Shown here one piece after another: positions 25,348 through 39,400 of a DNA stretch of 64,000 bases. How positions within the stretch are numbered: the stretch's first letter is position 1; the number at the start of each line of letters is the position of its first letter. The DNA comes from Nemania diffusa (Eukaryota > Ascomycota > Sordariomycetes > Xylariales > Xylariaceae), in NCBI GenBank assembly GCA_038501195.1, contig JBBPUQ010000010.1, forward strand, positions 1,505,501 to 1,569,500. Reading direction: 5' to 3'. The notes beneath the pieces are model-generated. The model was not told the origin of the DNA. It did no database searches and saw only the letters and a program-made list of their open reading frames with translations. Made by a program: the position numbers and the translations under genes.

Positions 25348-28300
25348 TTAATTAGTAATTACAAAATGTAATTATAAATTAACAAAATAAAAAAGCAAAG
25401 TTTAATTATAAAGTAGTTTTTATGTTTGATTTTTTATTTTTTATATAAAAAGTAAACTATTATTTGTATTAATTAAAAAAAAAAAAGTTGAATTAATTAT
25501 TAAATAAAAAAAACTTAAATATTATAAAGTTGAAACAATTTTTTATATAATAATTTAGTTATTTTTATATAAAAATTAATAAAACTATAAACTATTTTAT
25601 ATATTTAATTTTTTAACTATTTTATTTATTTATTTATTTTTTTATTTTTATAATTCTTTTTTTTTTTTTTTTTTTTTTATAATTATATTAAAATTTATAA
25701 CAAAGTTAGTTATAGCAGTTGTAGCAGCAGTAACTAAAACTAATTACTTTAAATTTTCGAACAAAAAACTGTACTTATTTTTGTATAAAAATATAATTAA
25801 AAAAAGCAGCATTAATATTTTTAAATAAAAAAGTGAAACCGATTTTAAATATTGAAATATTACAATTAATTTAAACAATATAATTATTTCAATATAATTA
25901 TTAATATATTTTATATAATGTTTGAAAAAATATATATAATTAAAAATTAAAAGCAAATAGTTTGTACAAATATTTATAATAAACTTTAATAATTGAACAA
26001 AACTTATGTTTATAAATATTAATTATATGTTTAAATAAATATTTGTTGTAATAATTAAATATAATAAAAGTATTAAAATATATAAAAAAACATTAAATAA
26101 TTAATTTATATATATTTTTAAAAAGTTTAACAAAAATAATAATAAAAAATTAAATAACAATATATTTATATAAACAGTTTTAATATTTATATTAGCAAAT
26201 ATATTAAAACTAGTAGTTATATAAACGGATTTTTTAATATTATAACTAGTTATATTAAAACTAGTAATATTAATATACTATATAGTATTTAATACAAATA
26301 ATTAAGTATTTAGTTTTTTTGTATAAATAAAAACTTAAAAATTTATATTTACTTTTAGAATTTTTACTGCATATTTTATGTTTTTACTTATGTACAAAAA
26401 TCGATTGTACAAATTTCTTTTTATCTGAATTATTTATAATAGTTTAATTAAAATAGTTCAATTTACTGTATTTACTAAAATATAGCGATTTAACTAAAAC
26501 TATAGCAATAAACTGTATAATATATTATATAATAAAACTTAAATTTTTATTTTGATGTATTGTTAACTTAAAATTATTAAAAAACAGTATTATATAGTAT
26601 TTTTTTTTATATTAAAAAAAAAAACTAAACAATATTATTTTAACTATATTAATTTAATATATAAATAAAACAAAATTTATATAATGTTTAACAATTATTT
26701 TAATATAATAATTAACTATAGTTAATATTAAATTGATTAAATTATTATTACTTTTATATAAATAAAACAAAATAACTTAACAAAAACAATGCTTAAAATA
26801 TTAAAAACTATAATTAATAAGTTTTAACTTATATAATATATTTTAAAATTTAGCTACTATAAAAAAATATTACTTTATATAATAGTTGTATAAATATACT
26901 TTAATATATTTAAATTTAAATTTGCTTTAATTAGTTAAAAATTTATATATAAAGCTTTGTTTTTTAACTTATAAGCAGTGTTATAGATTTTTTTCAATCA
27001 AAAAATAAACTACTATTATATAACAAACGTTTATTTTGTTAACAAACAATATAATATTAAATATTTAAAACGATTATATAGTTATAGTTTTAAAAAAAAT
27101 TTTTGTTAAAAATTACAGCAATTATACAATAAAAATAACAGAAGTAATAAAAAGTGCTTTATTTATAAAAAGCTTAGTTATTAGTTTATTAATTACAGCT
27201 AACAAAAAAAATCGAAAATAAAAAAACAATATTTTATTATATATAATACTTTAAAACAAAAAGCTCTATTGTATAAAAAATATAATATATTTATATTAAA
27301 TTATAAAAGTAATAAAAACTTTTTATATAATAATAAATTTAATAATAACTTAGATTTTAAAACTAAAAACGAAACAGTTTAATTTTTAATAGATTTAGTA
27401 TATTTTTATTATATAATAGAAAAAAATATATATATTTAAAACTAAACGTTAATATTAAATAATTTTTATTTAAACAGTTAATATAATATAAAGTACTAAA
27501 ATATTTTATAAAATATTAGCGCAGCTAAAATTTCAACTATTAAAAAAGCTTAAGTTAAAACTTTTATATAAAAGAACTTTTTTATATAAATAAATTAAAC
27601 TTTAAACAGTATAACAATTTGATTTAGTAGTATTAAAAGCTTTAAAGCTATAAATACTATAATAATTTTAATATTAATTAAACTGATTAAATTTTATATT
27701 TTAAACATACTAATTTTGTTTTTATTGTTGCTATAAAATATAAATTAACTATATGCTTATTTTAATAATATATAAAATATAATTATATAACAAAACAATA
27801 TAACAGTATTAATTATATAAAAATAAAAACATTTGTTTTTTAATATTAACTAATTAAAAGCTATAAGTTATTTTATAAAACAAAAGTTTTAAAAGTTATA
27901 TTGTTGATTTAAATACTTTTATATAAAAAAACTTGTAAAATTATTACAAAAAACTAAATATAATAACATTAATATTTTAATATTTCGAAAAATTAAAAAG
28001 TTTTGTTATTATTATTAATTATATAATTAAGCTTTAAAAAAATTTAAATTTTTACTAAAAAATAAATATAATTTTAATTACAAAATAATTATTAATGTTG
28101 TATAAATTAACAAATAATTAACTTTATATGTAATTAATACAAATATTTTGTTTTAAATAGCTAAATTTTTAAAGTTTTTAAATATATATAATATTTAAAA
28201 CATATTATATTAATATTAAATTTTAATATATTAAAAACTATTTGATTATATTATATATAATTTTAATATAAATTTTTCGTTTGAAAAATTTTGTAATAAT

Positions 28301-29079
28301 ATATAATTAGTTAAAGCTTTATACAAAAAAATGTTTATTAAAACATATTAAGTTGTTAAAAAAATCAAACGAATATATATATTATTTTATTATACGTTTG
28401 ATATTTTGTACAAAAAAATCAGTTATTATATAAACGAAAAAACAGTATTACAAATAGCTATAAAAGCTTTAAATAATATAGCTAAACTAAATAGTTTTAT
28501 ATTTATTTTATTAGTTTTTAAAGCTTATTTTAAAATTAATAGCGATTTATTTTTTTTGCTAAAAATTATTTAAAAAATAAAAGTTATATAAAAAGTTATA
28601 AAAATATTAAAAAGTATTTATATAAAAGTTAATATTAATTAAACTATATAAACTAAAAACAAACTAGTATTATTATACAAAGTACTTTTTTTATTTCTTT
28701 AAAGTAAAATTATAGTATAAAAAAAATACAAAAGTTAAACAAAACTATATAAAATTTCTGCAATTAAAAATTATAACATTATAGTTAATATAACAAATAA
28801 ACTAGCTAAGTTTTGTTATATATAAGTTAAACTATATTACTAATAGAAAGTTATATTTAACTTATTATATAAAAAAAATAACTTTTTATATAACTTTTTT
28901 TAAATTATTAAACAGCTGCAACTTTAATACAAAAGTAAACTGAAAAAATTACTTGCATTTATTAGCAACTAATACTTTGTACCAAAAAAAGTTAACAATT
29001 ATACTTTAGCTATATAACTAAAACAGAACAGTGTAATTATTACACTTAGCGCATTTTTTAAACAATTGAATATAGCTAA

Positions 29080-29345
29080 AATAAACACGCTAGCGACCCA
29101 GAATGTATTTCAGTTCGTACAATATAACCCGGACTAATATAACTAAATGAGAATTTTCTGGACTAAGCTCGTACAAAAAGTTAACTACTATTTGCGTCGA
29201 TTAAAAAAAAAAGAGTTGAATTAACTATTGGACAAAGAAAAACTAGGCTTGTACAAAAAGTCAAAAATAAAACAACTAAGCTGTACAAAAAGTCCAAATT
29301 AGTTGTACAAAAATATAAAAACAACAACAAAGTTTGAATTTTTAT
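29080..29345 (+). repeat. Hypomutated island in Y1 with an 80-bp leader-derived insertion
   Basis: This stretch retains CpG and CpC dinucleotides that are absent around it. The motif TGTACAAAAA or its one-base variant CGTACAAAAA occurs four times (about 29170, 29250, 29282, 29303). The segment about 29181-29260 is absent from Y2 (near 40205) and Y3 and matches the Y1 leader at about 25444-25518, both carrying variants of AAACTACTATTTG, an A run and GAGTTGAATTAACTATTGG. Confidence 0.7.
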
Positions 29346-30733
29346 GCAAGTACTAATAATCCAGCATATAAATTAACAATTTATTATAGTTTTAAAACTA
29401 TTGTTAATTTAAAACTACAGTATGTATATAAAACTGCGAGATATTTTTTAAGTATATATATAGTTATATAATAAGTTAAACTAAAAGATTTATGTTTACT
29501 TGTTAAAAAAACTAAAAAATAAATATTTAGCAAATATTATGTTTTAAATTGTATAACTATTATATAAATTAGCTAAGTTAAAACTATATTAGTATAAAAC
29601 TTATTACAAATATTACTGTTAAAAATTAAGTATAAAAGTATTTATATATAACTTATGTTTATTATATATTAAAAAAAAACCTGACGAATTTGCGATTATA
29701 GAACTTTAAATAAACGATACTTTCAGTATTATATTTAAAAAGTTTTCGTATAAAAAAAAAACTAAGCTATTATTTTATACAAAACTAAAAGTGAAATTAA
29801 CACTTAAATACTCTATTGAATTTAATAGAAGTAAAATTTAAATAAATAAATAAGATTTTTTTTTTATTTAATAAAAATAAACTAAATAATTATATATTAT
29901 TAACTTTTGTATAAAAAATTATTTTTAATAATATATTGTTTAATAAATTTAAAGCGTATATATTACGTTAGTATATTAACTAAAAATATTGTATAATTTA
30001 TTAATTACTGTACAAGTTTAAAAACTATTAAAAAATAATGTTAAAGCACTAAATATATAAATATAATAGCAAATTAATAACATATAGCAAAAATTATACT
30101 ATATATTTTTGAACTTTAGTTGTATGAAAATTTTTATTTTTATTAATAAAGCGTTTATAAACAATAAAAATTTGAATTTTTAAATTAAATTTATAATTGT
30201 ATTAGCTAATAAAAGCTATATAAAAAATACTTTTATAATCAAAAATAATATTGTTTACTAAAATTTAATTAAGTATAAATAAGTTATATATAATATATTA
30301 GCAAATAAACTATATAATATAGTTAATAAATTTAACTGTACTATTATACTTAGTACAACTTTTTAAAAAATTATTTGTATAATAGAATTATTAATAGTAT
30401 TATTAGTTATATATACCAATTTTAAATTTTTGTATAAATGTTTAATTAAATTAAGAACTATGTAAAAAAAACAACTTATAATTGATATTATATTATTTCA
30501 AAAAATGTATAAAAATTACAAAATTATAAAAATATATTAAATCGATAGCAAAAACAACTTAATAAACATTTATATAAAAAAAGCACTTAATTAAGTATTA
30601 AAAAAACTAGTTAGTATAAATAAGCTAGTTATATAAATAAAAGTATATATAAATTAATTAAATAACAGAAAAAATAACAAAAAATTAGTTAATATTAAAA
30701 CTGAAATTATTACATAAAAAAAAAAATCTTTAG

Positions 30734-31041
30734 TATTAAACTAATAATTTAACAAAACTTGTATATATATATTAAGTATATACAATTAAAACTTGAACTA
30801 AAACTTTTATTAAATAACCAAATAAATAAAAAATATAAAAACTTACTAAAATCTACAAGTTTTACAAGTTCTATATACATATATATATAAATAACTTATA
30901 TATAACTTTTTTAGTTATACTTTTTTTAATAAAATATATATATAAATTAATATAAAACTTTAAAACTTAAAAACAAACTTTAAACTTTATAAATTACTTT
31001 GAATCTTTTTATATATATATATATAAAAAGTTCTACTAACA
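30734..31041 (+). repeat. Y1 3' LTR
   Basis: 308 bp, preceded by an A-rich tract (about 30717-30726) where a polypurine tract is expected. More C/G bases are lost here than in the 5' LTR. Confidence 0.9.
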
Positions 31042-34000
31042 ATATTATTTATTTTTAATATTATTTATAATTAAACTAATTAATTTAAAATTTAATAAAA
31101 TAATATTAATATTTTTTATATATTTTATTATAAATTAATAAATTTTAAAAATAATTTTTTAATTTTTATAATAAAAAATAAAGCTTTTAATAATTATATT
31201 ATTAAAAAAAAAACTTATATTTTTAAAATAAAATATTATATAAAATTTTTAATAAAATTTTTAAAAAATAAATAATAAAGTTAATATATTTTTAAAATAA
31301 AATAATTATTTAAAATATTTTTAAAAATATAAAAAAAATAATATATATATAGTTATATTTATTTAAAAATATTTAATTATAATTAAAAAAAAAATTAATA
31401 ATTAAAAAAATTTTATATATAATAAAATTTTTAATAAATTTATTATAACTTTTAAAAAAGTTAATATTTTTTATTAAAATATTATTTAATTTAATAATTA
31501 AATTAATTAATTAAAGTTTTTTATTTATTTTTTTTATTATAAATTAAATATTATAATAAAATAAATAAAATTTTTTAAAAACTTTATTTTTAAATTATAT
31601 TTTAAATATTTTAATAATTTTTTTTTTTTTAAAATTAAAAATTAAAATCTTTTTTATTTATTATATTTTAAAAAAAATTATTTTAATTTTATATAAAAAT
31701 ATAACTTTATTTTCAAATTTATTTATTTTAAAAAAATTTTAAACTAATATTATTTTTTATTTAAATAAAACTTTTAATAATATTATTTTTTTTAAATTTA
31801 TAAACTTTATATTTTTTAAATTTTTAATTAATTTTATTATATATTTTAATATTAATTTAATATTTTTTATTATTTTAATAAATTTTAATTAAATTTAAAT
31901 AAATATTTTTAAAAATAAAAATTAAATAAATAAATTAATATTTAAAAAAACTAGCTTTTTTAATATTAATAAATTTATTAATTAATTAATATAATTATTA
32001 TTTTTTTATAAACTATTAAAATTAATATTTTTAAAATATAAATTATTAATATATAATTTTTAAACTAATATATATTTATTTAATTTAAAATTAGTTTTTT
32101 TTTTTTTTTTATATTTTTTTTTTAAATTACTTTTTTTTAATTATAAATATTAAAAAATATAAATTTATTTAATAAAATATTATTTTAAAATTTTTTTTTT
32201 TTGTTTTATTTTTATATATTATATTAATATTAAATTTATTTTTTTTTAATATATTAATATTATAATTTATATATTTATTTTATTTAATATTATAAAGTTA
32301 TAATATTTTAATTTTTTATAAAACTTTTTATATAATAGTTTTTATAATATTAATAAAGTTTATATTTAAAAAAATTGTTAAAACTTTTTTATTATTTTTA
32401 AAACTAATATTTTAAATTATAATAATATTTTTAAAATTAATATTTTTTTTATATAAAATTTTATTTAAATTTAAATTTATATTTATTAAAAATAATAAAA
32501 AATTTAATAATATATAATTATTTAATAATAATTTATTTTTATTTATTTAATAAAATAACAATTTTTATTTAATTTTATAAAAATTTTATTAATTTATATT
32601 TAAATTAATTAAAAATTATATTTTAATTTAAAAAAACTTTTTATTATTATTTGTTAAAGTTTTTAATAAATAAATAGCTTTTAGTTTTTTAATAAATTAA
32701 TAATATTAACAATATTAATTTTAGTTTTTTTTTTTAAAAAAAAAAACAAAAATAAAAATATAAATATTTTTAAACTATATATTATATATATAATATTTTT
32801 TATTATAAAATAAAAATATTTTTATATATATAATAAAGTTTATATTTAATAAAAATAAAAAAATAATAACTATAGTTTTAATAATATATAAAATTAATTT
32901 AATGTTTTTTTTTATTAATAAAACTTTTATTTTAATTATTTTTTTATAAATAATATAAAACTTTTATTTTATAAATTTTTTTTAAGCTAGTTTAGTTTTT
33001 TTTATAAAAAAACAATATTTAACTAAGTTTTTATATTAATAATAACTATAATTAATTTATTAATTTTATTATAATTTATAATAATTGTAATTTTAAAATA
33101 TAATTAAATAAAGTTTAAAATAAATTTTATAACTATTAATATTAAATAAATTATAATAATTAACATTTAATAAAAAAACTTTTAAATTATTTATTTTTAA
33201 TTTAATTTAATTATTATAACTATAATATAAAAATAATTAAATTTAAATTTTTTAATATTATTATTTAAACTTAAAATTTTATTTTTTTTAATAAATATAA
33301 TATTATTTAATTTTTAATTTTTAATATTTAATTATTTTTTATTATAAAAATTTTATTAATTTAAAACTAATAAAACTAAGTTAATTATATTTACTACTAA
33401 GTTATTATTAAATTAAAACTTAATAAAATATAAAATATTATTAAATAATATATTAATTATTTTAATTTTTATATTTTTTAAATTTTAATATAATTATATT
33501 ATTTTTTATAATAAAATTTTTATAAATTTTAATTTATTAATAACTATATTTTTAATAATAATATTTACTTTTTTATTAAATATATTTTTAACTTTTTTAA
33601 ATTAAATTTTATTAATTAAATTTTATATATTTTTAATAAATAAAATTAAAATAATATTAAATATTTTAAACTTTTATTATTTAAAACTTTTTATATTAAT
33701 AAAGTTTTAACTTTTTATTATAAATTTTATATTTAATATTATTAATATATTTTAAATAATATTAATAAAAAATTTATTATTTTTATATTTATATTTAATA
33801 ATTTTAATAAAATTAATAAAATTAATATTTATTTATATAATATTTATAACTAAATAATTTTTAGTAAAATATATTTAATATATTTTTTTATATTATTTTT
33901 ATTTTTATATAAAATTTTAAAATATTTATTTAATAAATTTTTATTTATAAAATTATTAATAATTATAAAGTTATTTTTATTAATATTTAAAATAATATTA

Positions 34001-35159
34001 ATTATATTAACTTTTTTTATATTTAATAGTTTAATTTTAATATTTATAATATTAATTATTTAAACTTTTTATTAATTTATAATTTAAAATAAATTTTAAT
34101 AATTTTTATTAATTTTTTTTTATAAATTTTAATAAATAGTTTTAAATTTAAAATTTTTAAAAATAAATTTTCTTTTATAAAACTTATAATAAATTTAATC
34201 TTAAAAACAAATATTTTTTTTAAATATAAGTTATAAATATATTTAAAAATATTTTTAATAATATTTTTTTTTTTTTTTAAACTTTTTAAATAATATTTTT
34301 AAAAACTTTAATATTTTTAATTAATATAAAAAAGTTTAGTTTTTTTAAATATTATTTTTTATTATAATATAAAATATTATTATTTTTTAATTTATTTGTT
34401 TATTTATAATTATTAAAATAATGTTTTTTTTTATAAATAAAATAAATAATATTTTTATTATTTTTTTAATTTATTTTTATATTTTTTTTAATAAATTAAT
34501 TTTTTTAGTTATAAATTTATTTAAATTAATTTATAATATAAATATTTATAATTAATTTAAAAATAACTATTTATTAAATTAGTTATTATAACTAAAAAAA
34601 TTATTAATATAAATATAAAAATAACTATATATATAATAATATAATAATATAATTTTAAAAAAAGTTTTAATATAATTGTTTTAAAAAAATAATATATTTA
34701 AAAAAACTAAGTTTATTTTTGATTTTATTTTATTTTTCTTTTATTATTTTTATTTTTTATAAATAAATTTTTATTTTTTTCAATTATTTAATAAAATCAT
34801 TTATTTTTTTATTTTTTTATTTTATAAATTTAATTTTTTTTTATAAAGTTATAAGTTTATTTTTTACTATAACTTAGTTTAATAATTATTTAATTAATAA
34901 TAAATTTAATATTATAAAAATAATTAAAACAAAAATATATATATTTTATTAAATATATATTTAATTATATAAATTTTTATTATATTTTATTTATATAAGT
35001 TTTGTTTATTTATATTTAATATTATATAATTTAAACTTAAAAACTATAATAATTTAAAATATTAAGTTTTTTTATAATTAATTATAATTTATTTTATATA
35101 AAATATTATAAATTATTTAAAAACTATTTAAAATATATTTAAATATTAAACTTTTAATT
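31042..35159. other. Unassigned AT-rich sequence between Y1 and X2
   Basis: About 4.1 kb of almost pure A/T, continuing the sequence interrupted by Y1. No gene or paired repeat is recognisable. Confidence 0.5.
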
Positions 35160-35502
35160 TGTTATAATTATAAAAAATATAAAAGTTAGTTTATTAATTT
35201 TATTAATTAAAAACTTTAAAAAAAAAAAAAAAAAAAAAAAAGCTAAATTATATATATATATTATATAAAATATATAAATATATAAAACTATAAATAAAGT
35301 TATAAATAAAATTATAAAATTTAATTAAAGTTTTTTTAAAATAAATTTTATAAAATAAATTTTTTAAAATAAATTATTTCAAAAATTATAATTTTTATAA
35401 ATTAATAAAAATTATAAAGTTATATTATAATAAAATATATAAATTTTAGTTTATAATTAATAAAATAAATATAAAAATTAATTGTTTATATAAATTATTA
35501 TA
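35160..35502. repeat. X2 left LTR
   Basis: 343 bp, the X LTR copy that keeps the TG start; it carries the family's A run and the following GCTAAATTATATATATAT landmark. Confidence 0.87.
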
Positions 35503-36182
35503 TTATTATTTTTATAATTTTTTATAAATTTATTTATAATTGTTATTTTTATTTAATTTTATAATTTAATTAATTTATTTAAATAATAATAATTTAATAT
35601 AATAAATATATTTTTAAAATTTTTTATAAAATATTAAATATTATTAAAATTATAACTTTTTTATAAAATTTAATATTATAATTTTTTAATTTTATTAAAA
35701 GTTTTTAATTTTTATATTTAATTTATTTTAAATTTTAATTTATTATTAATTTTTTTAATTAATAATAAAATTTATAGCTATTATAATAATAAATTATTAT
35801 TTATTTTTTTTAATTTATTTATATAAAATAAAGTTTTTTTTTTATATAAATTTAATATATTTAATTTATTGTTATATTTTTTTTATTTAAACATTTTTAA
35901 ATAATTAAAAATATTATAAATTAAAATAAATTATTAAAATATATATTAAAAAACTTTTTTTATATAAAAATATTTTATTATATTTAAAAAAATTAATAAA
36001 CTTTTATTTTTTATTAATTTAAATTTTTTATTTTTTTATATAATTTTAATAATTTTATATATAAATTTTTAAACTTATTATATTTAATTAATTAATTTTT
36101 ATATTTATTTAATTTATTTATTTATAAAAATTAAATAATTTTAAAACTTAATTATAAATATTATTTTTAAAAATATTATATT

Positions 36183-36490
36183 TATTAAATTAATAATTTA
36201 ACAAAACTTATATATATATATTAAATATATATAATTAAAATTTAAACTAAAACTTTTATTAAATAATTAAATAAATAAAAAATATAAAAATTTATTAAAA
36301 TTTACAAAACTTATAAGTTTTATATATATATATATATAAATAACTTATATATAACGTTTTTAATTATATTTTCTTTTATAAAATATATATATAAATTAAT
36401 ATAAAACTTTAAAACTTAAAAATAAACTTTAAACTTTATAAATTATTTTAAATTTTTTTATATATATATATATAAAAAATTCTATTAACA
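36183..36490 (+). repeat. Y2 5' LTR
   Basis: 308 bp, beginning TATTAAATTAATAA and ending TTCTATTAACA. Confidence 0.9.
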
Positions 36491-39400
36491 TTAATTAATA
36501 ATTATAAAATATAATTATAAATGAATAAAATAAAAAAACAAAAACTAGCTATTATTAAAAATAACTTTTATGTTTTATTTTTTTTTTTTTTATATAAAAA
36601 ATAAACTACTATTTATATTAATTAGCTAAAAATATATTAAATTAACTATTAAATAAAAAAAACTTAACTATTATAAAATTAAAATTAGTTTTATATAATA
36701 GTTTAGTTATTTTTATATAAAAATTAATAAAACTATAAGTTATTTTATATATTTATATTTTCGATTATTTTATTTATTTTATTTTTTTTACTTTATTATT
36801 TTTTATAACTATATTAATATTTATAACAAAAATAACTATAGTAGCTATTGCTGCAACAATTAAATAAACTTAAAATAATAAGTTAACAGCTTTATATAAT
36901 AAAAATAAATTTATATATAAAAATATAACTAAAAATAATAATATTTAAATAAAAATTTAAAAAAAGCAAACTAATTTTAAATATTAAAATATAACTATTA
37001 ATTTTAATTAATTTATTAAACTTTTATAATTAATAATATATTTTATAAACTATTTGCAAAATTATATATAATTAAAAATTGAAAATAAATAGTTTATATA
37101 AATATTTATAATAAATTTTAATAGTTAAATAAAACTAATATTAATAAATATTAATTATATATTTTAAAAAAAATTTATTGCTATTATTAAAAATAACAAA
37201 AATATTAAAATATATAAAAAATTGCTTAAAAACAAACTTTTATATATTATTAAAAAGTATATAAACAAAAACAATAAAAACTTAAATAATAATATATTTA
37301 TATAAATAGTTTTAATATTTATATTAATAAATATATTAAAACTTTTAATTATATAAACAAATTATTTAATATTATAACTAGTTATATTAAAATTAACAAT
37401 ATTAATATATATTTTAATATTTAATATAAATAATTAAATATTTATTTTTTTTATATAAATAAAAATTTAAAAATTTATATTTACTTTTAAAATTTTTATT
37501 ATATATTTTATTTTTTTATTTATATATAAAAATTAATTATATAAACTTTTTTTTATTTAAATTATTTATAATAATTTAATTAAAATAATTTAATTTATTA
37601 TATTTACTAAAATATAATAATTTAATTAAAACTATAGTAATAAACTATATAATATATTATTAATTTAAAATTATTAAAAAATAATATTATATAATATTTT
37701 TTTTTATATTAAAAAAAAAAACTAAATAATATTATTTTAATTATATTAATTTAATATATAAATAAAATAAAATTTATATAATATTTAATAATTATTTTAA
37801 TATAATAATTAATTATAGTTAATATTAAATTAATTAAATTATTATTACTTTTATATAAATAAAACAAAATAATTTAATAAAAATAATATTTAAAATATTA
37901 AAAAGTATAATTAATAAGTTTTAATTTATATAATATATTTTAAAACTTAATTATTATAAAAAAATATTATTTTATATAATAATTATATAAATATATTTTA
38001 ATATATTTAAGTTTAAACTTGTTTTAATTAATTAAAAACTTATATATAAAACTTTATTTTTTAATTTATAAATAATATTGCAAGTTTTTTTTAATTAAAA
38101 AGTAAACTATTATTATATAATAAATATTTATTTTATTAATAAATAATATAATATTAAATATTTAAAATAATTATATAATTATAACTTTAAAAAAAACTTT
38201 TATTAAAAATTATAGCAATTATATAATAAAAATAATAAAAATAACAAAAAATGTTTTATTTATAAAAAACTTAATTATTAATTTATTAACTATAGCTAAT
38301 AAAAAAAATTAAAAATAAAAAAGTAATATTTTATTATATATAATATTTTAAAATAAAAAATTTTATTATATAAAAAATATAATATATTTATATTAAATTA
38401 TAAAAGTAATAAAAACTTTTTATATAATAATAAATTTAATAATAATTTAAATTTTAAAACTAAAAATAAAACGATTTAATTTTTAATAAATTTAATATAT
38501 TTTTATTATATAATAAAAAAAAATATATATATTTAAAATTAAATATTAATATTAAATAATTTTTACTTAAATAGTTAATATAATATAAAATATTAAAATA
38601 TTTTATAAAATATTAATATAACTAAAGTTTTAATTATTAATAAAACTTAAGTTAAAACTTTTATATAAAAAAACTTTTTAATATAAATAAATTAAATTTT
38701 AAATAATATAATAATTTAATTTAATAATATTAAAAGTTTTAAAGCTATAAATATTATAACAATTTTAATATTAATTAAACTAATTAAATTTTATATTTTA
38801 AATATATTAATTTTATTTATACTATTGTTATAAAATATAAATTAACTATATATTTATTTTAATAATATATAAAATATAATTATATAACAAAATAATATAA
38901 TAATATTAATTATATAAAAATAAAAATATTTATTTTTTAATATTAGCTAATTAAAAGTTATAAATTATTTTATAAAATAAAAGTTTTAAAAATTATATTA
39001 TTAATTTAAATATTTTTATATAAAAAAATTTATAAAGTTATTATAAATAATTAAATATAATAATATTAATATATTAATATTTTAAAAAATTAAAAAGTTT
39101 TGCTATTATTATTAATTATATAATTAAGTTTTAAAAAAATTTAAATTTTTATTAAAAAACAAATATAATTTTAATTATAAAATTATTATTAATATTATAT
39201 AAATTAATAAATAATTAACTTTATATATAATTAATATAAATATTTTATTTTAAATAATTAAATTTTTAAAATTTTTAAATATATATAATATTTAAAATAT
39301 ATTATATTAATGTTAAATTTTAATATATTAAAAACTATTTAATTATATTATATATAATTTTAATATAAATTTTTTGTTTAAAAAATTTTGTAATAATATA

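Larger units (their letters stand above)
25040..31041 (+). mobile_element. Ty1/Copia-like retrotransposon Y1 (full length)
   Basis: The 6,002-bp element has 308-bp LTRs at 25040-25347 and 30734-31041. The left LTR begins TGTTAAACTAATAACC and the right one ends TTCTACTAACA, so the ends are canonical TG...CA. The 5-bp target-site duplication ATATT is at 25035-25039 and 31042-31046. At 29704-29721 the bases CTTTAAATAAACGATACT read LQTDDT once C-to-T and G-to-A changes are undone; this resembles the reverse-transcriptase active-site block of fungal Copia elements, preceded by an acidic stretch and followed by a Lys-rich one. Its place in the last quarter fits Copia gene order and fixes the orientation. 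All frames are broken by stops. It is less mutated than Y2. A short open frame at 25744-25956 (-) is not a gene. Confidence 0.88.

Noticed and set aside
25744..25956. 70-residue open frame on the minus strand in the AT block
   Set aside because: Composed almost wholly of Ile, Leu, Phe, Tyr, Asn and Lys as expected from A/T sequence, antisense to the Y1 leader/gag region, and not conserved in Y2 or Y3.
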